Below, piece by piece: positions 1 through 9,549 of a DNA stretch of 64,000 nucleotides. How positions within the stretch are numbered: the first letter of the stretch is position 1; every line of letters starts with the position of its first letter. The translations under genes and the position numbers were made by a program. The notes beneath the pieces are model-generated. The model did no database searches. It was not told the origin of the DNA and was given only the letters and a program-made list of their open reading frames with translations. Origin of the DNA: JBGSMF01 sp964651475 (GTDB lineage: Bacteria; Chloroflexota; Anaerolineae; Fen-1058); the NCBI GenBank assembly GCA_964651475.1, contig CAZYXV010000003.1, positions 1 to 64,000 on the forward strand, written 5' to 3'.

Positions 1-51
1 CTTGAGGAATTTTCAGCATTGGTGGAGAAGGCAGTTCATATCGTCTACTGA
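1..51 (+). CDS. possible C-terminal end of a gene cut by the window edge
   Basis: Frame 1 is open from the first base to a TGA at 49-51 and gives LEEFSALVEKAVHIVY, an amphipathic sequence that looks like a natural C-terminus. Only 16 residues are present, so no family can be named and the frame could be chance. It would converge on the minus-strand gene ending at 111. Confidence 0.25.
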   Translation, partial: LEEFSALVEKAVHIVY

Positions 52-110
52 GACTGCCAGGGGTAAAGCGGTTCTCGTTTGCGCTGATTACAGGGAATCG
101 TGGGCAATAC

Positions 111-986
111 TCAGGTATCATCGCTGCCCACGTGCGTCAGAACGTACAAGCTGCGTCCGGCGTCGTGGATAAAATCAATCACGCTAAAGCCCGTTCGGAA
201 GGCCGTTTCAAAAACGTGGCGCGCGTGCAATCGCCAGGCCAACGCCAGCTCGCTATCGGCGCGCTTGATGGCCTGGAAATTGGGCGGGATCTCGACCAGC
301 GCGAGCGTACTCGCTGGCGGCTGCGCTTGTTCACACGGATAGGGCAAGGGAGAAATATCCACCTGGCGCGCCGGGTTGATCATGTGAGCGCCGGCGCTCA
401 AAAATTGTCCCGCCGTAAAGTCGGGGCAGCCGCGGCTCAGGCGGGTAGCGACGCGCTTGCTGGCAATGTACCAATCCACCTGGAAACGGTCGGTGGGCAG
501 CCCGCGATTGAGCGCGTCGCCCATCGGGCCGTACCAGTCGCGGAGATAGGTGTTGCACACCGCGCCCAGCTTGGCGATGTTAAAGCGGGCGTTGCGACTC
601 TCCAGGGGATCGTAGGTCCACGTCATCAGCCTTAGCGCCTGGGCGCGCGCCGCCTCGCGCTGCGCCAGTTTGAGCGCATAGCCCACGCCGCGATTTTGCC
701 ACTCGGGCAGCACCGCCAGCATGTGCGAACAATGCTTGAGTCGGACGGCGGCGGGAGCCTCGGGCGTGTAGCGCTCGCTCGTGCCCAAAAAGCCAAAGGC
801 AAAGCCAATCATCTTGTCGCCATCGAACGCCCCCAATGCGGCGCCGCCGTAGCGCGCAACAGACAGCAGCATGTGCAGCGGCACAATTTCCAGCTCGCTG
901 TCTTGCCAGACCAGGCGTTGAATCTCTTCACAAGCGTGAAAATCGGCGTGGGTCGCAAGTGGGCGGATGGTAAACTCGTCAGCCAT
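111..986 (-). CDS. GNAT-family N-acetyltransferase (COG3375-like)
   Basis: A 291-aa predicted cytosolic acyl-CoA-dependent acetyltransferase. The N-terminal half carries the GNAT core: the beta strands around GGAALGAFDGDKMIGFAFGF, then the acetyl-CoA loop in the WQNRGVGYALKLAQRE region (R/Q-x-x-G-x-G/A type). The C-terminal half is a long extension typical of the COG3375 group of uncharacterised GNAT proteins. I chose the ATG at 986 because it begins the conserved MADEFTIRPL strand; an upstream in-frame start exists at 1127, but that stretch runs into the end of the next gene and looks non-coding. The gene follows the NAD(P)-binding protein by 25 nt, so the two are probably cotranscribed. Substrate unknown. 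Confidence 0.75.
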   Translation of the reverse strand: MADEFTIRPLATHADFHACEEIQRLVWQDSELEIVPLHMLLSVARYGGAALGAFDGDKMIGFAFGFLGTSERYTPEAPAAVRLKHCSHMLAVLPEWQNRGVGYALKLAQREAARAQALRLMTWTYDPLESRNARFNIAKLGAVCNTYLRDWYGPMGDALNRGLPTDRFQVDWYIASKRVATRLSRGCPDFTAGQFLSAGAHMINPARQVDISPLPYPCEQAQPPASTLALVEIPPNFQAIKRADSELALAWRLHARHVFETAFRTGFSVIDFIHDAGRSLYVLTHVGSDDT

Positions 987-1011
987 AGTATGTCCTGTTG
1001 CAAAATGCGCG

Positions 1012-1947
1012 TCACACCCCAACAATGAGCCGGCGCAGAAACACGCGCCGCCAGGGGCGGCCGCGCAAATAAGCCGCCGCCTCGGCAAAACGCGCCGGCT
1101 CGAACCCAAAGTGATGTGGAATAGCAATGGGGTCGGTAATCGAGTTCACATTCATCCCCTCAACCATCGTCTGGGTCAGAAGCGGCCGTAGCATCATCCG
1201 CTCCATCGTCCGCGCAATCCCCATCGCCAGCGGCACGCGGATGTGGACCTTGCGCCGCCGGACGTTCAACAAGCCTGCCAGCGTGTCCGCGATTTGATTC
1301 AGCGTGAAACATTCCGGCCCGCCCACGTTGAGCGTCTGCCCGATTCGGCTCGGCTCGTCCAGGCAGCGGGCAATGCACGTCACCAAATCTTCGATCCACA
1401 ATGGCTGGCAGCGCATCTCGCCATCGCCCACGATGGGCGTAACCCACGGCACGCTTTTGATCAGCATGGCGAGGTTGGTTACCCAATCGTCGTCTTCGCC
1501 ATACAGCATGGACGCGCGCAGGATTGTATAGTCCAGCGCGCTGGCGCGAATGGCGTCTTCGGCCAGTCCCTTGCTGCGGAAGAACGCATAGGCGCTGTTG
1601 GTCTCGGCGCCGATCTGGCTCAAAAAGATCAATCGTTTTACACCTGCATCTTGGGCGGCCTCGATCACGTTGCGCGTGCCCTGGTGATTGACGGATTCAA
1701 ACGTGCGTCGAGCCTCTTGAACGCGCAGCGCGGCCAGGTGCACGATGGCCGTCACATCTTGCATGGCCGCGCGCAGCGCGGGCGGATCGTCTACGTCGCC
1801 CGCGATAATGTTCACCACAACGCCGGGGGGAAAGCGGCGTTCCTTGCGCGCCGGGCGTACCATGCAGCAAACCTGCTGTCCCGCGCCGGCCAGCCGCGCT
1901 ACGAGGCGCTGGCCAACAAATCCTGTGGCTCCAGTGATGAGTATCAT
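1012..1947 (-). CDS. NAD(P)-binding atypical SDR (NDUFA9/epimerase-like)
   Basis: A 311-aa Rossmann protein. It opens with MILITGATGFVGQRLVARL, the TGxTGFVG dinucleotide loop of extended/atypical SDRs, followed by an Asp at the end of strand 3 (AGDVDDP) and a substrate-side C-terminal half. The pattern fits the complex-I NDUFA9-like or NmrA-like sugar-nucleotide-epimerase fold group, whose bacterial members often have no known substrate. The ATG at 1947 has a good AGGAG ribosome site (1953-1960 region, reverse strand), so the open stretch upstream to 2037 is not used. It sits 40 nt downstream of the threonine aldolase and just ahead of the GNAT gene. Confidence 0.8.
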   Translation of the reverse strand: MILITGATGFVGQRLVARLAGAGQQVCCMVRPARKERRFPPGVVVNIIAGDVDDPPALRAAMQDVTAIVHLAALRVQEARRTFESVNHQGTRNVIEAAQDAGVKRLIFLSQIGAETNSAYAFFRSKGLAEDAIRASALDYTILRASMLYGEDDDWVTNLAMLIKSVPWVTPIVGDGEMRCQPLWIEDLVTCIARCLDEPSRIGQTLNVGGPECFTLNQIADTLAGLLNVRRRKVHIRVPLAMGIARTMERMMLRPLLTQTMVEGMNVNSITDPIAIPHHFGFEPARFAEAAAYLRGRPWRRVFLRRLIVGV

Positions 1948-1987
1948 GGTTGCTCCTGGGGGGATCGTACTACGTATAGCGTTCCCG

Positions 1988-3049
1988 CTACGCATCACGC
2001 ATGACTTCACGCAATGCCGCGATGGCCACATCAACATCCTGGCTGCTCACCCAATAATGCAGCACGGTGCGAAAGCGGTGCACGCCCAATGCCAGCAGCC
2101 TCACGTTTCGCTCGGCCAGTCCCGCTATCAGTTGCTCGTCGGTGAGGCCGGCCTGAGGCGACAGGCGAAAGTAGACCATATTCGTGTGAACTGGCTCGAC
2201 GGTGAGACCGGGAATGGCGCCAATGCCCTCGGCCAGTTTTTTCGCGTTGGCGTGATCCTCGCCCAATCGCGGCGCGATTTGCTCCAGAGCCACCAGCCCC
2301 GCCGCCGCCAGCACACCCGCCTGCCGCATGCCGCCGCCCACGATTTTGCGGGCGCGCCGCGCTTCGCGGATGAACTCGCGCCCGCCGCACAGCACCGATC
2401 CCACCGGCGCGCACAAGGCTTTGGAAAGGCAGAACGTGATCGAGTCGGCAGGCGCGGCCAACTCGCGCGGCTGCACTCCAAGCGCCGCGGCCGCGTTGAA
2501 AATGCGCGCGCCGTCAATGTGCAACCCCAGTCCGCGCTCGCGCGCCAGTTCGCCTACGGTCCGGGTATAGTCCACGCTCAACACCGCGCCCGCGCAGCGA
2601 TTGTGCGTGTTTTCCAGGCAGATCAGCCGCGTGCGCGGAAAGTGGACGTTGCCTGCGTCGCGGATGGCGGCCTCAATGTCTTGCGGCAGTATTGTACCAT
2701 CAAGTTGATTTTTTACCGTGCGCGGGTGAATGCCGCCCACCGCCGCCGAGCCGCCGGCTTCGTACACAAACGTGTGCGACTGGTCCCCCAAAATAACCTC
2801 GTCGCCGCGCCCGCAGTGCGTGAGCAGGGCCACCAGGTTGCCCATCGTGCCGCTGGCGACGAACAGTCCGGCTTCTTTGCCCATCAGTTCGGCGGATTTT
2901 GCTTCGAGCCGGTTGACAGTGGGATCTTCTCCAAACACGTCGTCGCCCACCTCGGCCTGCGCCATCGCCGCGCGCATCTCAGGCGTGGGGTGCGTGACGG
3001 TGTCGCTGCGCAGGTCAACGATAGTTTGTCCATTGATGATAAAGGCCAT
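1988..3049 (-). CDS. ltaE: low-specificity L-threonine aldolase
   Basis: A 353-aa PLP enzyme of fold type I that cleaves L-threonine/L-allo-threonine to glycine and acetaldehyde. The family signature is clear: IVDLRSDTVTHPTPEMR at the N-terminus, the cofactor-stacking region ASGTMGNLVALLTH, the Asp/Ala pair LHIDGARIFNAA, and the Schiff-base Lys210 in FCLSKALCAPVGS. Length is normal for the family. The last codons fall in a stretch of TACGCATCACG-type repeat (about 1970-2010), one of many such repeats here. Upstream, 89 nt separate it from the CHAT-SIR2 gene, so it is probably not part of that operon in function. Confidence 0.93.
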   Translation of the reverse strand: MAFIINGQTIVDLRSDTVTHPTPEMRAAMAQAEVGDDVFGEDPTVNRLEAKSAELMGKEAGLFVASGTMGNLVALLTHCGRGDEVILGDQSHTFVYEAGGSAAVGGIHPRTVKNQLDGTILPQDIEAAIRDAGNVHFPRTRLICLENTHNRCAGAVLSVDYTRTVGELARERGLGLHIDGARIFNAAAALGVQPRELAAPADSITFCLSKALCAPVGSVLCGGREFIREARRARKIVGGGMRQAGVLAAAGLVALEQIAPRLGEDHANAKKLAEGIGAIPGLTVEPVHTNMVYFRLSPQAGLTDEQLIAGLAERNVRLLALGVHRFRTVLHYWVSSQDVDVAIAALREVMRDA

Positions 3050-3138
3050 GGTGTTTCATCTCCATTCTTTCATAACAGAGGGCCAATGACAATATACACA
3101 TTACGTTATCATGTTTCATGCATCATGGCAAGTGTGCA

Positions 3139-5187
3139 TTATGGCAAGTGTTGCCGCAGTTCTTTCAGAAACTCGTCCGCGCTGCCCCAGTAAAGGCTGA
3201 TCTCTTCGCTTTTCTTGAAATATTCTTCCAGGTAGCGACGCGCGGCGCGGATATCGGCCAGGCGGCTTTCTTCCGGCTCGATTTGCGCGGCGGCGTGGCT
3301 GTATTCTTTGCGCTGTTCGCCGCCTTCTTGCGCGACGAGGATGCGCAAGAGCGCGCGGAAATCGCGGTCGTTCATGCGAAAGCCCACAAACACCAGCGCC
3401 GTGCTGGTCATGGCCGCTCGTACCACTTCGGGGATGGACTTTTTGTTGGCCGTGACGCCGATCAGATAATCAAAGTAATCGTCCTCGGTCAACACCAGCG
3501 AACGGGGTTCGCACAGATGGCCAAACAAGTGATAGACCAGCGGCTTGAGGGGCGTGGGGTCATCCTCGTACAGCCACAGATCTTGCTTCTTTAGAATCCA
3601 CTTGTTCCACGGGCACAACCTGATTTGCGGTTGAGCGCCGGCCAGGGTCAAAGCGTTGGCCAGCAAATTATCCGCGCACGCTGTAATATAGATGGGCAGG
3701 CGCAGCTCGGCCAGCACCTTGTGCGGCGCGGCAGGGTCGTTGCCCCACAATTGAGCGGCGGCGGATTCGATGGCAGCCAATAATTGGTCCGGCGACCAGA
3801 GCTCGTCTTGTTTCAAATGGTCCGGCAGAGCAAATGCGTAGCGACGCTGCAGTTCTTGCCGCAGGTATTCTCCAAACTCTTCGCGGGCAAATTTGGGATT
3901 TTGTTTGACGGCCAGGTATTGCGCCACTTGGGGCAGATCTTCTTGTTCGTGCGGCTCGAGCGGATAGCGATAGGTTTCGGCCCACCGCCGCGCAATGTCG
4001 CGCAGCGAGCCGAACAGAGGCTCGTTAAGGCCATGTCCAATAAGGGGGGTACATTCCTTTTTCTTAATGTGGCGGCCAAGCGCCGGCCATTTTTCAAATT
4101 CTTCTTGCCTGCCAAAGCCGGGCACGTACCAGATACGCCCGCTTTTGAGGCGTGTAAATAGCGCGGGCATCCAGTAATCAGGCTGATTGCGCACTGCGCC
4201 GCGCGCCGCCGCCAAGGCGCGGTCTATCTGCCCATCGCGCTGCAATTCCTCAAAGAAAATGGGCAAGAGTTTGGCAATCGTCGCTGCCGTCACATAGCCT
4301 TGCATAGCCAGCACCGCCGGAATGCCGATTTCAGCCAGGCGCGGCCCCAGCGCCGCCAGCACGTTGCCTTGCCCGGAGCCGGCGCTCTGGCAGGAGGCCA
4401 GCACAATCAGGCGGGGCCGCTGGCGCAGTTCTTGCATGCGGGCGACCAGTTCATTGCCCGATACGCGCGCCGCATTTCCGGCATTGTCTTCCAGCCACAG
4501 CCACGGCTCGCCTCGGGCAAAGACGCTGTGACAACCCAGGTAAAGAATATCGTGGCGCTCGTCGCGCAGGCAGGCTGCAAGATTGTTCAGCGTGGCGCCG
4601 TTGCCTTTGGTGGGCAGCGTGGTCACGGGTATTGCGCCCAGGCTGGCCCGGGCCCGCTCCAACTCGCCTGCCACGTCCACGGCGGCCAGGTTATAATCGG
4701 ACAGGTTGGCCGGGTTGGCAATGACGACAATCGCTTCCAGTTTGCCCTTGGGGCGCAGGCGCACGGGCCGCCAGTCGGTGCTGCTGAGATAGCGAGAGAA
4801 CAAGATATTTTCGTTTGTGCTCAGCGGCGAGTCATCCTGGGGATGGCGCAGCGTTTCCCAATAGAGCGCGTGCAGTTCTGGGGCAGTAGGGCCGATGAAC
4901 AGGCGCAAACGCAGCGGCGCTTGTTGCGTTTGCGCGCTGGCGCAGGCCTGGACAAAAATATCGCGCATGGCCGGATCGGCAAACAGACTTTGCGTGAGTG
5001 CCTGGCCATAAGCCGCCGGGTCAGCCAAAGCTCGCAGCGCGTCCAGATCAAACTGCGCCAACACGGGTTGAGCTTGCCCCAGTCGGATATCGGCGTCGCT
5101 TTCCGGCTGGCTAAAGCGCGCCTCTATACTGTACATCTCTGCGCCGTGGCGGTGCAGGCTGATTTCGAGGTCGGCGAGATCATCCAT
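3139..5187 (-). CDS. CHAT caspase-like protease fused to a SIR2-like domain
   Basis: A 682-aa protein and the last gene of the four-gene operon. Residues 1-130 are the beta-rich prefix often found before CHAT domains (APELHALYWETL). Residues 150-355 form the CHAT (caspase HetF associated with TPR) protease: His220 in LYLGCHSVF and Cys266 in VLASCQSAG are the expected catalytic dyad. Residues 378-682 resemble the SIR2-like (SIR2_2) NADase family: CTPLIGHGL as the degenerate nucleotide loop, YITACADNLL, and PLVYHLFGHLCEP followed by LTEDDYFDYL. Several canonical SIR2 residues (the GAG loop, the TTNYD Asn, the HG pair) are altered, so NADase activity is uncertain. The start lies 3 nt after the preceding stop, with a GGGGGAGTGAG ribosome site inside that gene. 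No signal peptide; cytosolic. Confidence 0.85.
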   Translation of the reverse strand: MDDLADLEISLHRHGAEMYSIEARFSQPESDADIRLGQAQPVLAQFDLDALRALADPAAYGQALTQSLFADPAMRDIFVQACASAQTQQAPLRLRLFIGPTAPELHALYWETLRHPQDDSPLSTNENILFSRYLSSTDWRPVRLRPKGKLEAIVVIANPANLSDYNLAAVDVAGELERARASLGAIPVTTLPTKGNGATLNNLAACLRDERHDILYLGCHSVFARGEPWLWLEDNAGNAARVSGNELVARMQELRQRPRLIVLASCQSAGSGQGNVLAALGPRLAEIGIPAVLAMQGYVTAATIAKLLPIFFEELQRDGQIDRALAAARGAVRNQPDYWMPALFTRLKSGRIWYVPGFGRQEEFEKWPALGRHIKKKECTPLIGHGLNEPLFGSLRDIARRWAETYRYPLEPHEQEDLPQVAQYLAVKQNPKFAREEFGEYLRQELQRRYAFALPDHLKQDELWSPDQLLAAIESAAAQLWGNDPAAPHKVLAELRLPIYITACADNLLANALTLAGAQPQIRLCPWNKWILKKQDLWLYEDDPTPLKPLVYHLFGHLCEPRSLVLTEDDYFDYLIGVTANKKSIPEVVRAAMTSTALVFVGFRMNDRDFRALLRILVAQEGGEQRKEYSHAAAQIEPEESRLADIRAARRYLEEYFKKSEEISLYWGSADEFLKELRQHLP

Positions 5188-5190
5188 GTC

Positions 5191-8100
5191 TCACTCCCCC
5201 CCTGGCAAATTCTCACATGTCTTGTGATAGGGCGCGTCTCCCATGTGCCTCTTCCATTCTTCTTGCGTCAGGTTGCGGCCCGCCGTGCGGCATGCCAGGC
5301 TCATCAACTCCTCCACGCGCAGATGCCACAGCCGGGAGGTGAAATACACACTGTCGGTGAACAGCCAGCGCCCGTTCGGACTGACGCTCACCTTGGCAAT
5401 GTCCATGCCAAAGGGACTCGTTGCCTGGCCGCGCAAAACACGGGCGCTGGCGGCTGGGTCAGTCGCCGATAGATCCCACAGGCGGACTGTGTTGTCGGCG
5501 CTGCCGCTGGCCAGCCAATAGCCGCTTGCGCCGCCGCCTGGCGCCGGGCTAAAGGCGATATCGGTGATCTTGTCCGTGTGACCGCCCAGCATAGTACCAG
5601 TTGGGCTGGGCGCGGCGAGATCCCACACTCGAACTGTTTTATCGTAGCTGCCGGTCGCCAGCCAGCGCCCATCGGGGCTGAAAGCCAATGTGGTGACGAT
5701 ATCCTCGTGGCCGCGCAAGAGGCGGACCGTGGCGGATGGATCATCCGCCGTCAAATCCCACACCCAGACGGTATTATCTTGTGAGCTGGCAGCCAGCCAA
5801 CGCGCGCCCGCCAGTTCCGGCCCGCTCCGGCCTGCTAAAGGACCGCCTTCGGGCGGCGCCGGGCCAGCCGCGATGGATATGAGGCCGCCCTTGGGACCCA
5901 CCAGGGTCTTGGTTACCCTCATCGCGCCAAGATCCCACAGCCGAATGTCGTTGCCACCAGTGATCAGCCAACGCCAATCCGGGCTGACGGCAAAAGCAGC
6001 GAGGTAGCTGCCGCCGTGGCTTATGATGTGGCTGACGGTGATTGGCCAGGGCGCAGCAAGATCCCACACGCGGACATTTTTTTCGCCCTCGCTTTGGGTA
6101 ATCAACCAGTGATTATCTGGACTGATGGCCATGGCAGTGACCTCTCGCTCGTGGCCGCGCAAGATTTGGACCGGCTTGATGGGGTCAGACATGGCGAGGT
6201 CCCACAAACGCACCGTAGCTTCTCCCCGATTCCCGTTGCCGATGGCCATCCAGCGCCCATCCCGGCTGACAGTGACAGCGGCAATGTCCTCTCCGTGGTC
6301 GCGCAAGACGCGGGCCGTGGCAGCCGGGTCGGGCGATTCAAGGTCCCATAGCCAGGCCGTACGATCGAGTTCATGGCCCCAGGATGCATCCGAGCGCATT
6401 TTGAAAATGTCGCCGGCGGCAAAAAAGGTCAACCAGCGCCCTCCCTGGCTGATGGCGGCCGAGGCGCTGTGGTAACCCCAAGTTCTACGGGAGCGCAGAA
6501 TATGGGGAGTGGCGCTGGTATCTAGGCTGGTGAGATCCCACAGCCAAAGCTCTTGGCCGCCGATGACCAGCCAATGCCTATCCGCGCTAAAGGCAACAGT
6601 GCTGATAGCGCTTTCGGGGCCGCGCAGGACCCAACTGGCGACATCGTTGAGGTTGCTCACTTGCCACAGCCAGGCAGTTTTGTCCGCGCTGCCGGCCGCC
6701 AGCCACATCCCTTCGGGGCTGAACGAGAGCGCCGTGATATCATCCTGAGGGCCGTGCAGGATGACGGGCTTGTCGTCAGCGTTGCGGTCGCCGAGCCCCC
6801 ATACGTACACGCTGTGATTCCACTGATCGCCGGCGGCCAGCATGCCGAAGGAGTAACCGCTCAGGGCGATAACCGTAATCCCACCATTGTGCCCGCTCAG
6901 GACGCGGGCCGAGGCGTTGGGAGTTTTGAGGTCCCACAGCAGGATTTCAGACTCATTGGTCGCGGCCAGCCAGCGACCATCCGGGCTGGCGCAGACAGCC
7001 GACAAGTAAAAACTGCCCGACTGGCCGTACAATCTTTGGGGGTGAGCGGTTGGATTAGAGGCGGCCAGGTTCCACAGGCGGATGGCCTTGCCTTCGGCGG
7101 TAGCCAGCCAGCGCCCATCTGGACTGATAAAGTCTTTAGCCTGGTCGTGCAAGACCTGGGCGGCTGCGCCTGGGTCGGGAGCGTCCAGGTCCCACAGGTG
7201 CGTGACTTTTCCGGAATAGTCAGTGATTTTTTCTGAGCTAACAACACGCTTGGTCACAGTGTAACCGGTGGTGACCAGCCAGCGCCCATCTTGACTAAAG
7301 GCGACGCGGACGGCAATGATCTCTTCTTCATACTTGCACCATGTATGGACGGTGGAAGCAGGATCGTCGGCAGCCATGTCCCACAGCCAGACTGTGCCAT
7401 TGCGGTCGCCCATGGCCAGGCGTCTACTCGAGCTGATAGCAAAAGCCTTGGCATAGCCCTCGTATGGAAGCGGCGGCAGTTCTTCGAGTTCTTGGGGAAT
7501 AGATGTCAAGGCGGCCTGCGCCAATTTCGGGAACACCCTGAGCGTGGCCGCAGGGTCAGGCGTGGCGAGGTCCCACGTGCGGATTGTGCCATCCGGGCTG
7601 CAGGCAGCCAGCCAGCGCCTGTCTGGGCTGAGGGCGATGGCCGCGGTTTTGTCTTGGCCGTGGATCAGGCTCGCGCCGCCCATGTTGGCCAGCGCGTCAC
7701 GCAGGGACTGTTCGGCGTTGACGACTGGCGGCTCGCCTGCGCGCAAGGTGGCGCTCATTGCTTCTATGGCCAGCAGCAGGCTGCGCTGTGGATATTCCTC
7801 AAACATGGTCTGCGCCTGCGCGGCCAGTTGGTTGGCCATAGCAAGCCGGGACTGCTTTTGCGCTTCGTTGCGTTGCTCCACGGCGCGCGTGCTGGCGGCT
7901 TGTGCGGCGGCTTGCTGGGCCACGGCCTGCGTGCTGGCCGCCTGCGCGGTGGACTGCTGGGCCACGGCCTGCGTACTGGCCGCCTGGGCCGTATTGGCAA
8001 TGTCGGCGTTTATCCTGGCCAACGCCGAGTTCTCCTGCGATTGTTGATTGATCCGCCAGGCAGAAAATCCCACCGAGACAACTATCAATACCAACAAAAT

Positions 8101-9549
8101 CGCAAACGCCGCCGCAAGGGCGAGGCGGTTTCTGGCCGCCGCGCGCGCCCCGCGGCAAGCTTGCAGGAAATCATGTTCGGAGGGGATCAAGTCGTGATTT
8201 CTTGCCCATTGCTCGGCCTCGCCCAGCGTCTTGCCGCGCAGCAGCAGACCTTCGGGGCGTTTCTGCGCTTCCCACAACGCGGCCTGCTGCTGCAACAGGT
8301 TGAGGTTGGCCTTGAACCAATCAGCATTGCACTGGCGCACCGGGACGACGAGCCGGTCGTGCGCCAGCTCGTACCAGGTGACGCCGCGCCGCTTTTCGCC
8401 GCGCACCAGGTGAGCGTTTTCCAGTTCGCGGATGGCGTGATTGTCCAGGCCATCGCTTTGCTGGGCGCCCATCAGCACCTGCCCGCGAATATTCTGCTCT
8501 GTGATCAACTTGTGGTCGAACCATTCGCGGATGGCGCGCTCGGCGATGCCGGTTTGTTGGGCGATGGCCGCCACGCAGTCAGCGTAATAATTTGCCAGCG
8601 CTGTATCGGCGTCGCCAACCGCCACAATATCGTCTTCGTCAATCGTCTTGTCTTCTGGCGAGCGATTTTGCCACAGGCGATAGCACACCACCTGGAGCTG
8701 CACCGGCTCGACGTAGGGGCCGGGCTGTTTTCCCAGCGTTCCATCGGGGCTCTGAATTTGCACCAGTCGCAGATCGTCAAGCAGGCGAGCCGCCGCGTCG
8801 GCGGTGAACTCGACCCCCGCCTGGCACGCCGGCTCTTGAATGGCCTGGCGGGCGGCCTCCACGCCGAGCAAGTCGAGCCTGAAAGTGTTGCTGAGGCGGG
8901 TGGGGATGGGGGTGAGATAGGGGTCGAGTGCGGCGACGTAATCCTCGCGTATTGAGAATAGCGCCCACACATTCCGCTCGCCCAGCGCCTCGCCCAATTG
9001 GACAAAAAACTCTTTCTTGGCGGCCTGGTCGGTGGGGTCGAGGGTGAGGATTTCTTCGAACTGGTCAAAGATGAGGAGGTTGGAGATCGGAGGTCGGAGG
9101 TCGGATGGCGGAGATGTGTGATCTGAAATTTGAGGTTTGAAATTTGAAACTTGGAGATATTCGGCCAGGGAAAGACGAGCCAGTTCGGCGTCGGGCTTTT
9201 GCTGGTCTTGGGGCAACCCGTCTTCCAGCGAGCTGAGGACGCTAAAGACGTAGCGATTGAGGCTTGTAGTGACTTGGGACATCTTGGGCGGCTCGAGGTT
9301 GACGCGCGCCAGCGGCAGAACGCGGAAGCGTTTGGCTTGCAGGCGCGGGACGAGGGCGGCCTGAATGAGAGAGGTCTTGCCCGCGCCAGAAGGCGAATGG
9401 AGTAGCACAATGCGCTCGGCGATGAGGAGATTGAGCAGGCGGCTGGTCTCGCGGTCACGGCCATAGAGTTGCTCGCCCTGCTGGAAGGCGCGCGGTCCCA
9501 CGTAGGGATTGACGATCAGGGTAGAATTGCTGCTATTGTTTGATGACAA
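5191..9549 (-). CDS. nSTAND1 ATPase - TM - coiled coil - WD40 protein
   Basis: About 1452 aa. It opens with NPYVGPRAFQQGEQLYGRD, the hallmark of the novel STAND NTPase 1 family. Walker A is SPSGAGKTS (Lys58), Walker B LLIFDQFEEIL (about 159-169). A hydrophobic helix at about 474-498 and an Ala/Gln-rich coiled coil (about 500-580) precede roughly 13-14 WD40 repeats with WD-type ends (VWDL, LWDL) to the C-terminus. STAND proteins oligomerise when their repeat sensor binds a ligand; here the WD40 part would sense and the membrane helix would anchor. Start choice: no ATG/GTG lies close to the conserved region, so TTG at 9549 is preferred, overlapping the previous stop by 14 nt; an ATG at 9651 would overlap by 119 nt. 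Residues about 132-158 are translated from a heptanucleotide tandem repeat. Another in-frame low-complexity insert lies near 5800-5862. Confidence 0.85.
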   Translation of the reverse strand: MSSNNSSNSTLIVNPYVGPRAFQQGEQLYGRDRETSRLLNLLIAERIVLLHSPSGAGKTSLIQAALVPRLQAKRFRVLPLARVNLEPPKMSQVTTSLNRYVFSVLSSLEDGLPQDQQKPDAELARLSLAEYLQVSNFKPQISDHTSPPSDLRPPISNLLIFDQFEEILTLDPTDQAAKKEFFVQLGEALGERNVWALFSIREDYVAALDPYLTPIPTRLSNTFRLDLLGVEAARQAIQEPACQAGVEFTADAAARLLDDLRLVQIQSPDGTLGKQPGPYVEPVQLQVVCYRLWQNRSPEDKTIDEDDIVAVGDADTALANYYADCVAAIAQQTGIAERAIREWFDHKLITEQNIRGQVLMGAQQSDGLDNHAIRELENAHLVRGEKRRGVTWYELAHDRLVVPVRQCNADWFKANLNLLQQQAALWEAQKRPEGLLLRGKTLGEAEQWARNHDLIPSEHDFLQACRGARAAARNRLALAAAFAILLVLIVVSVGFSAWRINQQSQENSALARINADIANTAQAASTQAVAQQSTAQAASTQAVAQQAAAQAASTRAVEQRNEAQKQSRLAMANQLAAQAQTMFEEYPQRSLLLAIEAMSATLRAGEPPVVNAEQSLRDALANMGGASLIHGQDKTAAIALSPDRRWLAACSPDGTIRTWDLATPDPAATLRVFPKLAQAALTSIPQELEELPPLPYEGYAKAFAISSSRRLAMGDRNGTVWLWDMAADDPASTVHTWCKYEEEIIAVRVAFSQDGRWLVTTGYTVTKRVVSSEKITDYSGKVTHLWDLDAPDPGAAAQVLHDQAKDFISPDGRWLATAEGKAIRLWNLAASNPTAHPQRLYGQSGSFYLSAVCASPDGRWLAATNESEILLWDLKTPNASARVLSGHNGGITVIALSGYSFGMLAAGDQWNHSVYVWGLGDRNADDKPVILHGPQDDITALSFSPEGMWLAAGSADKTAWLWQVSNLNDVASWVLRGPESAISTVAFSADRHWLVIGGQELWLWDLTSLDTSATPHILRSRRTWGYHSASAAISQGGRWLTFFAAGDIFKMRSDASWGHELDRTAWLWDLESPDPAATARVLRDHGEDIAAVTVSRDGRWMAIGNGNRGEATVRLWDLAMSDPIKPVQILRGHEREVTAMAISPDNHWLITQSEGEKNVRVWDLAAPWPITVSHIISHGGSYLAAFAVSPDWRWLITGGNDIRLWDLGAMRVTKTLVGPKGGLISIAAGPAPPEGGPLAGRSGPELAGARWLAASSQDNTVWVWDLTADDPSATVRLLRGHEDIVTTLAFSPDGRWLATGSYDKTVRVWDLAAPSPTGTMLGGHTDKITDIAFSPAPGGGASGYWLASGSADNTVRLWDLSATDPAASARVLRGQATSPFGMDIAKVSVSPNGRWLFTDSVYFTSRLWHLRVEELMSLACRTAGRNLTQEEWKRHMGDAPYHKTCENLPGGE
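9082..9159. repeat. degenerate heptanucleotide tandem repeats inside the nSTAND gene
   Basis: On the plus strand the units read GGAGATC, GGAGGTC, GGAGGTC, GGATGGC, GGAGATG, then after 8 nt GAAATTT, GAGGTTT, GAAATTT, GAAACTT and GGAGATA. The block is translated in frame (VSNFKPQISDHTSPPSDL on the minus strand) immediately before the Walker B motif of the ATPase, where nSTAND1 proteins do not normally carry this sequence. Confidence 0.85.

Noticed and set aside
7291..8955. Long plus-strand open frame opposite the nSTAND-WD40 gene
   Set aside because: It is the antisense shadow of a GC-rich coding sequence. The minus-strand protein has clear STAND and WD40 motifs; the plus-strand translation is Arg/Gly/Gln-rich with no recognisable domain.
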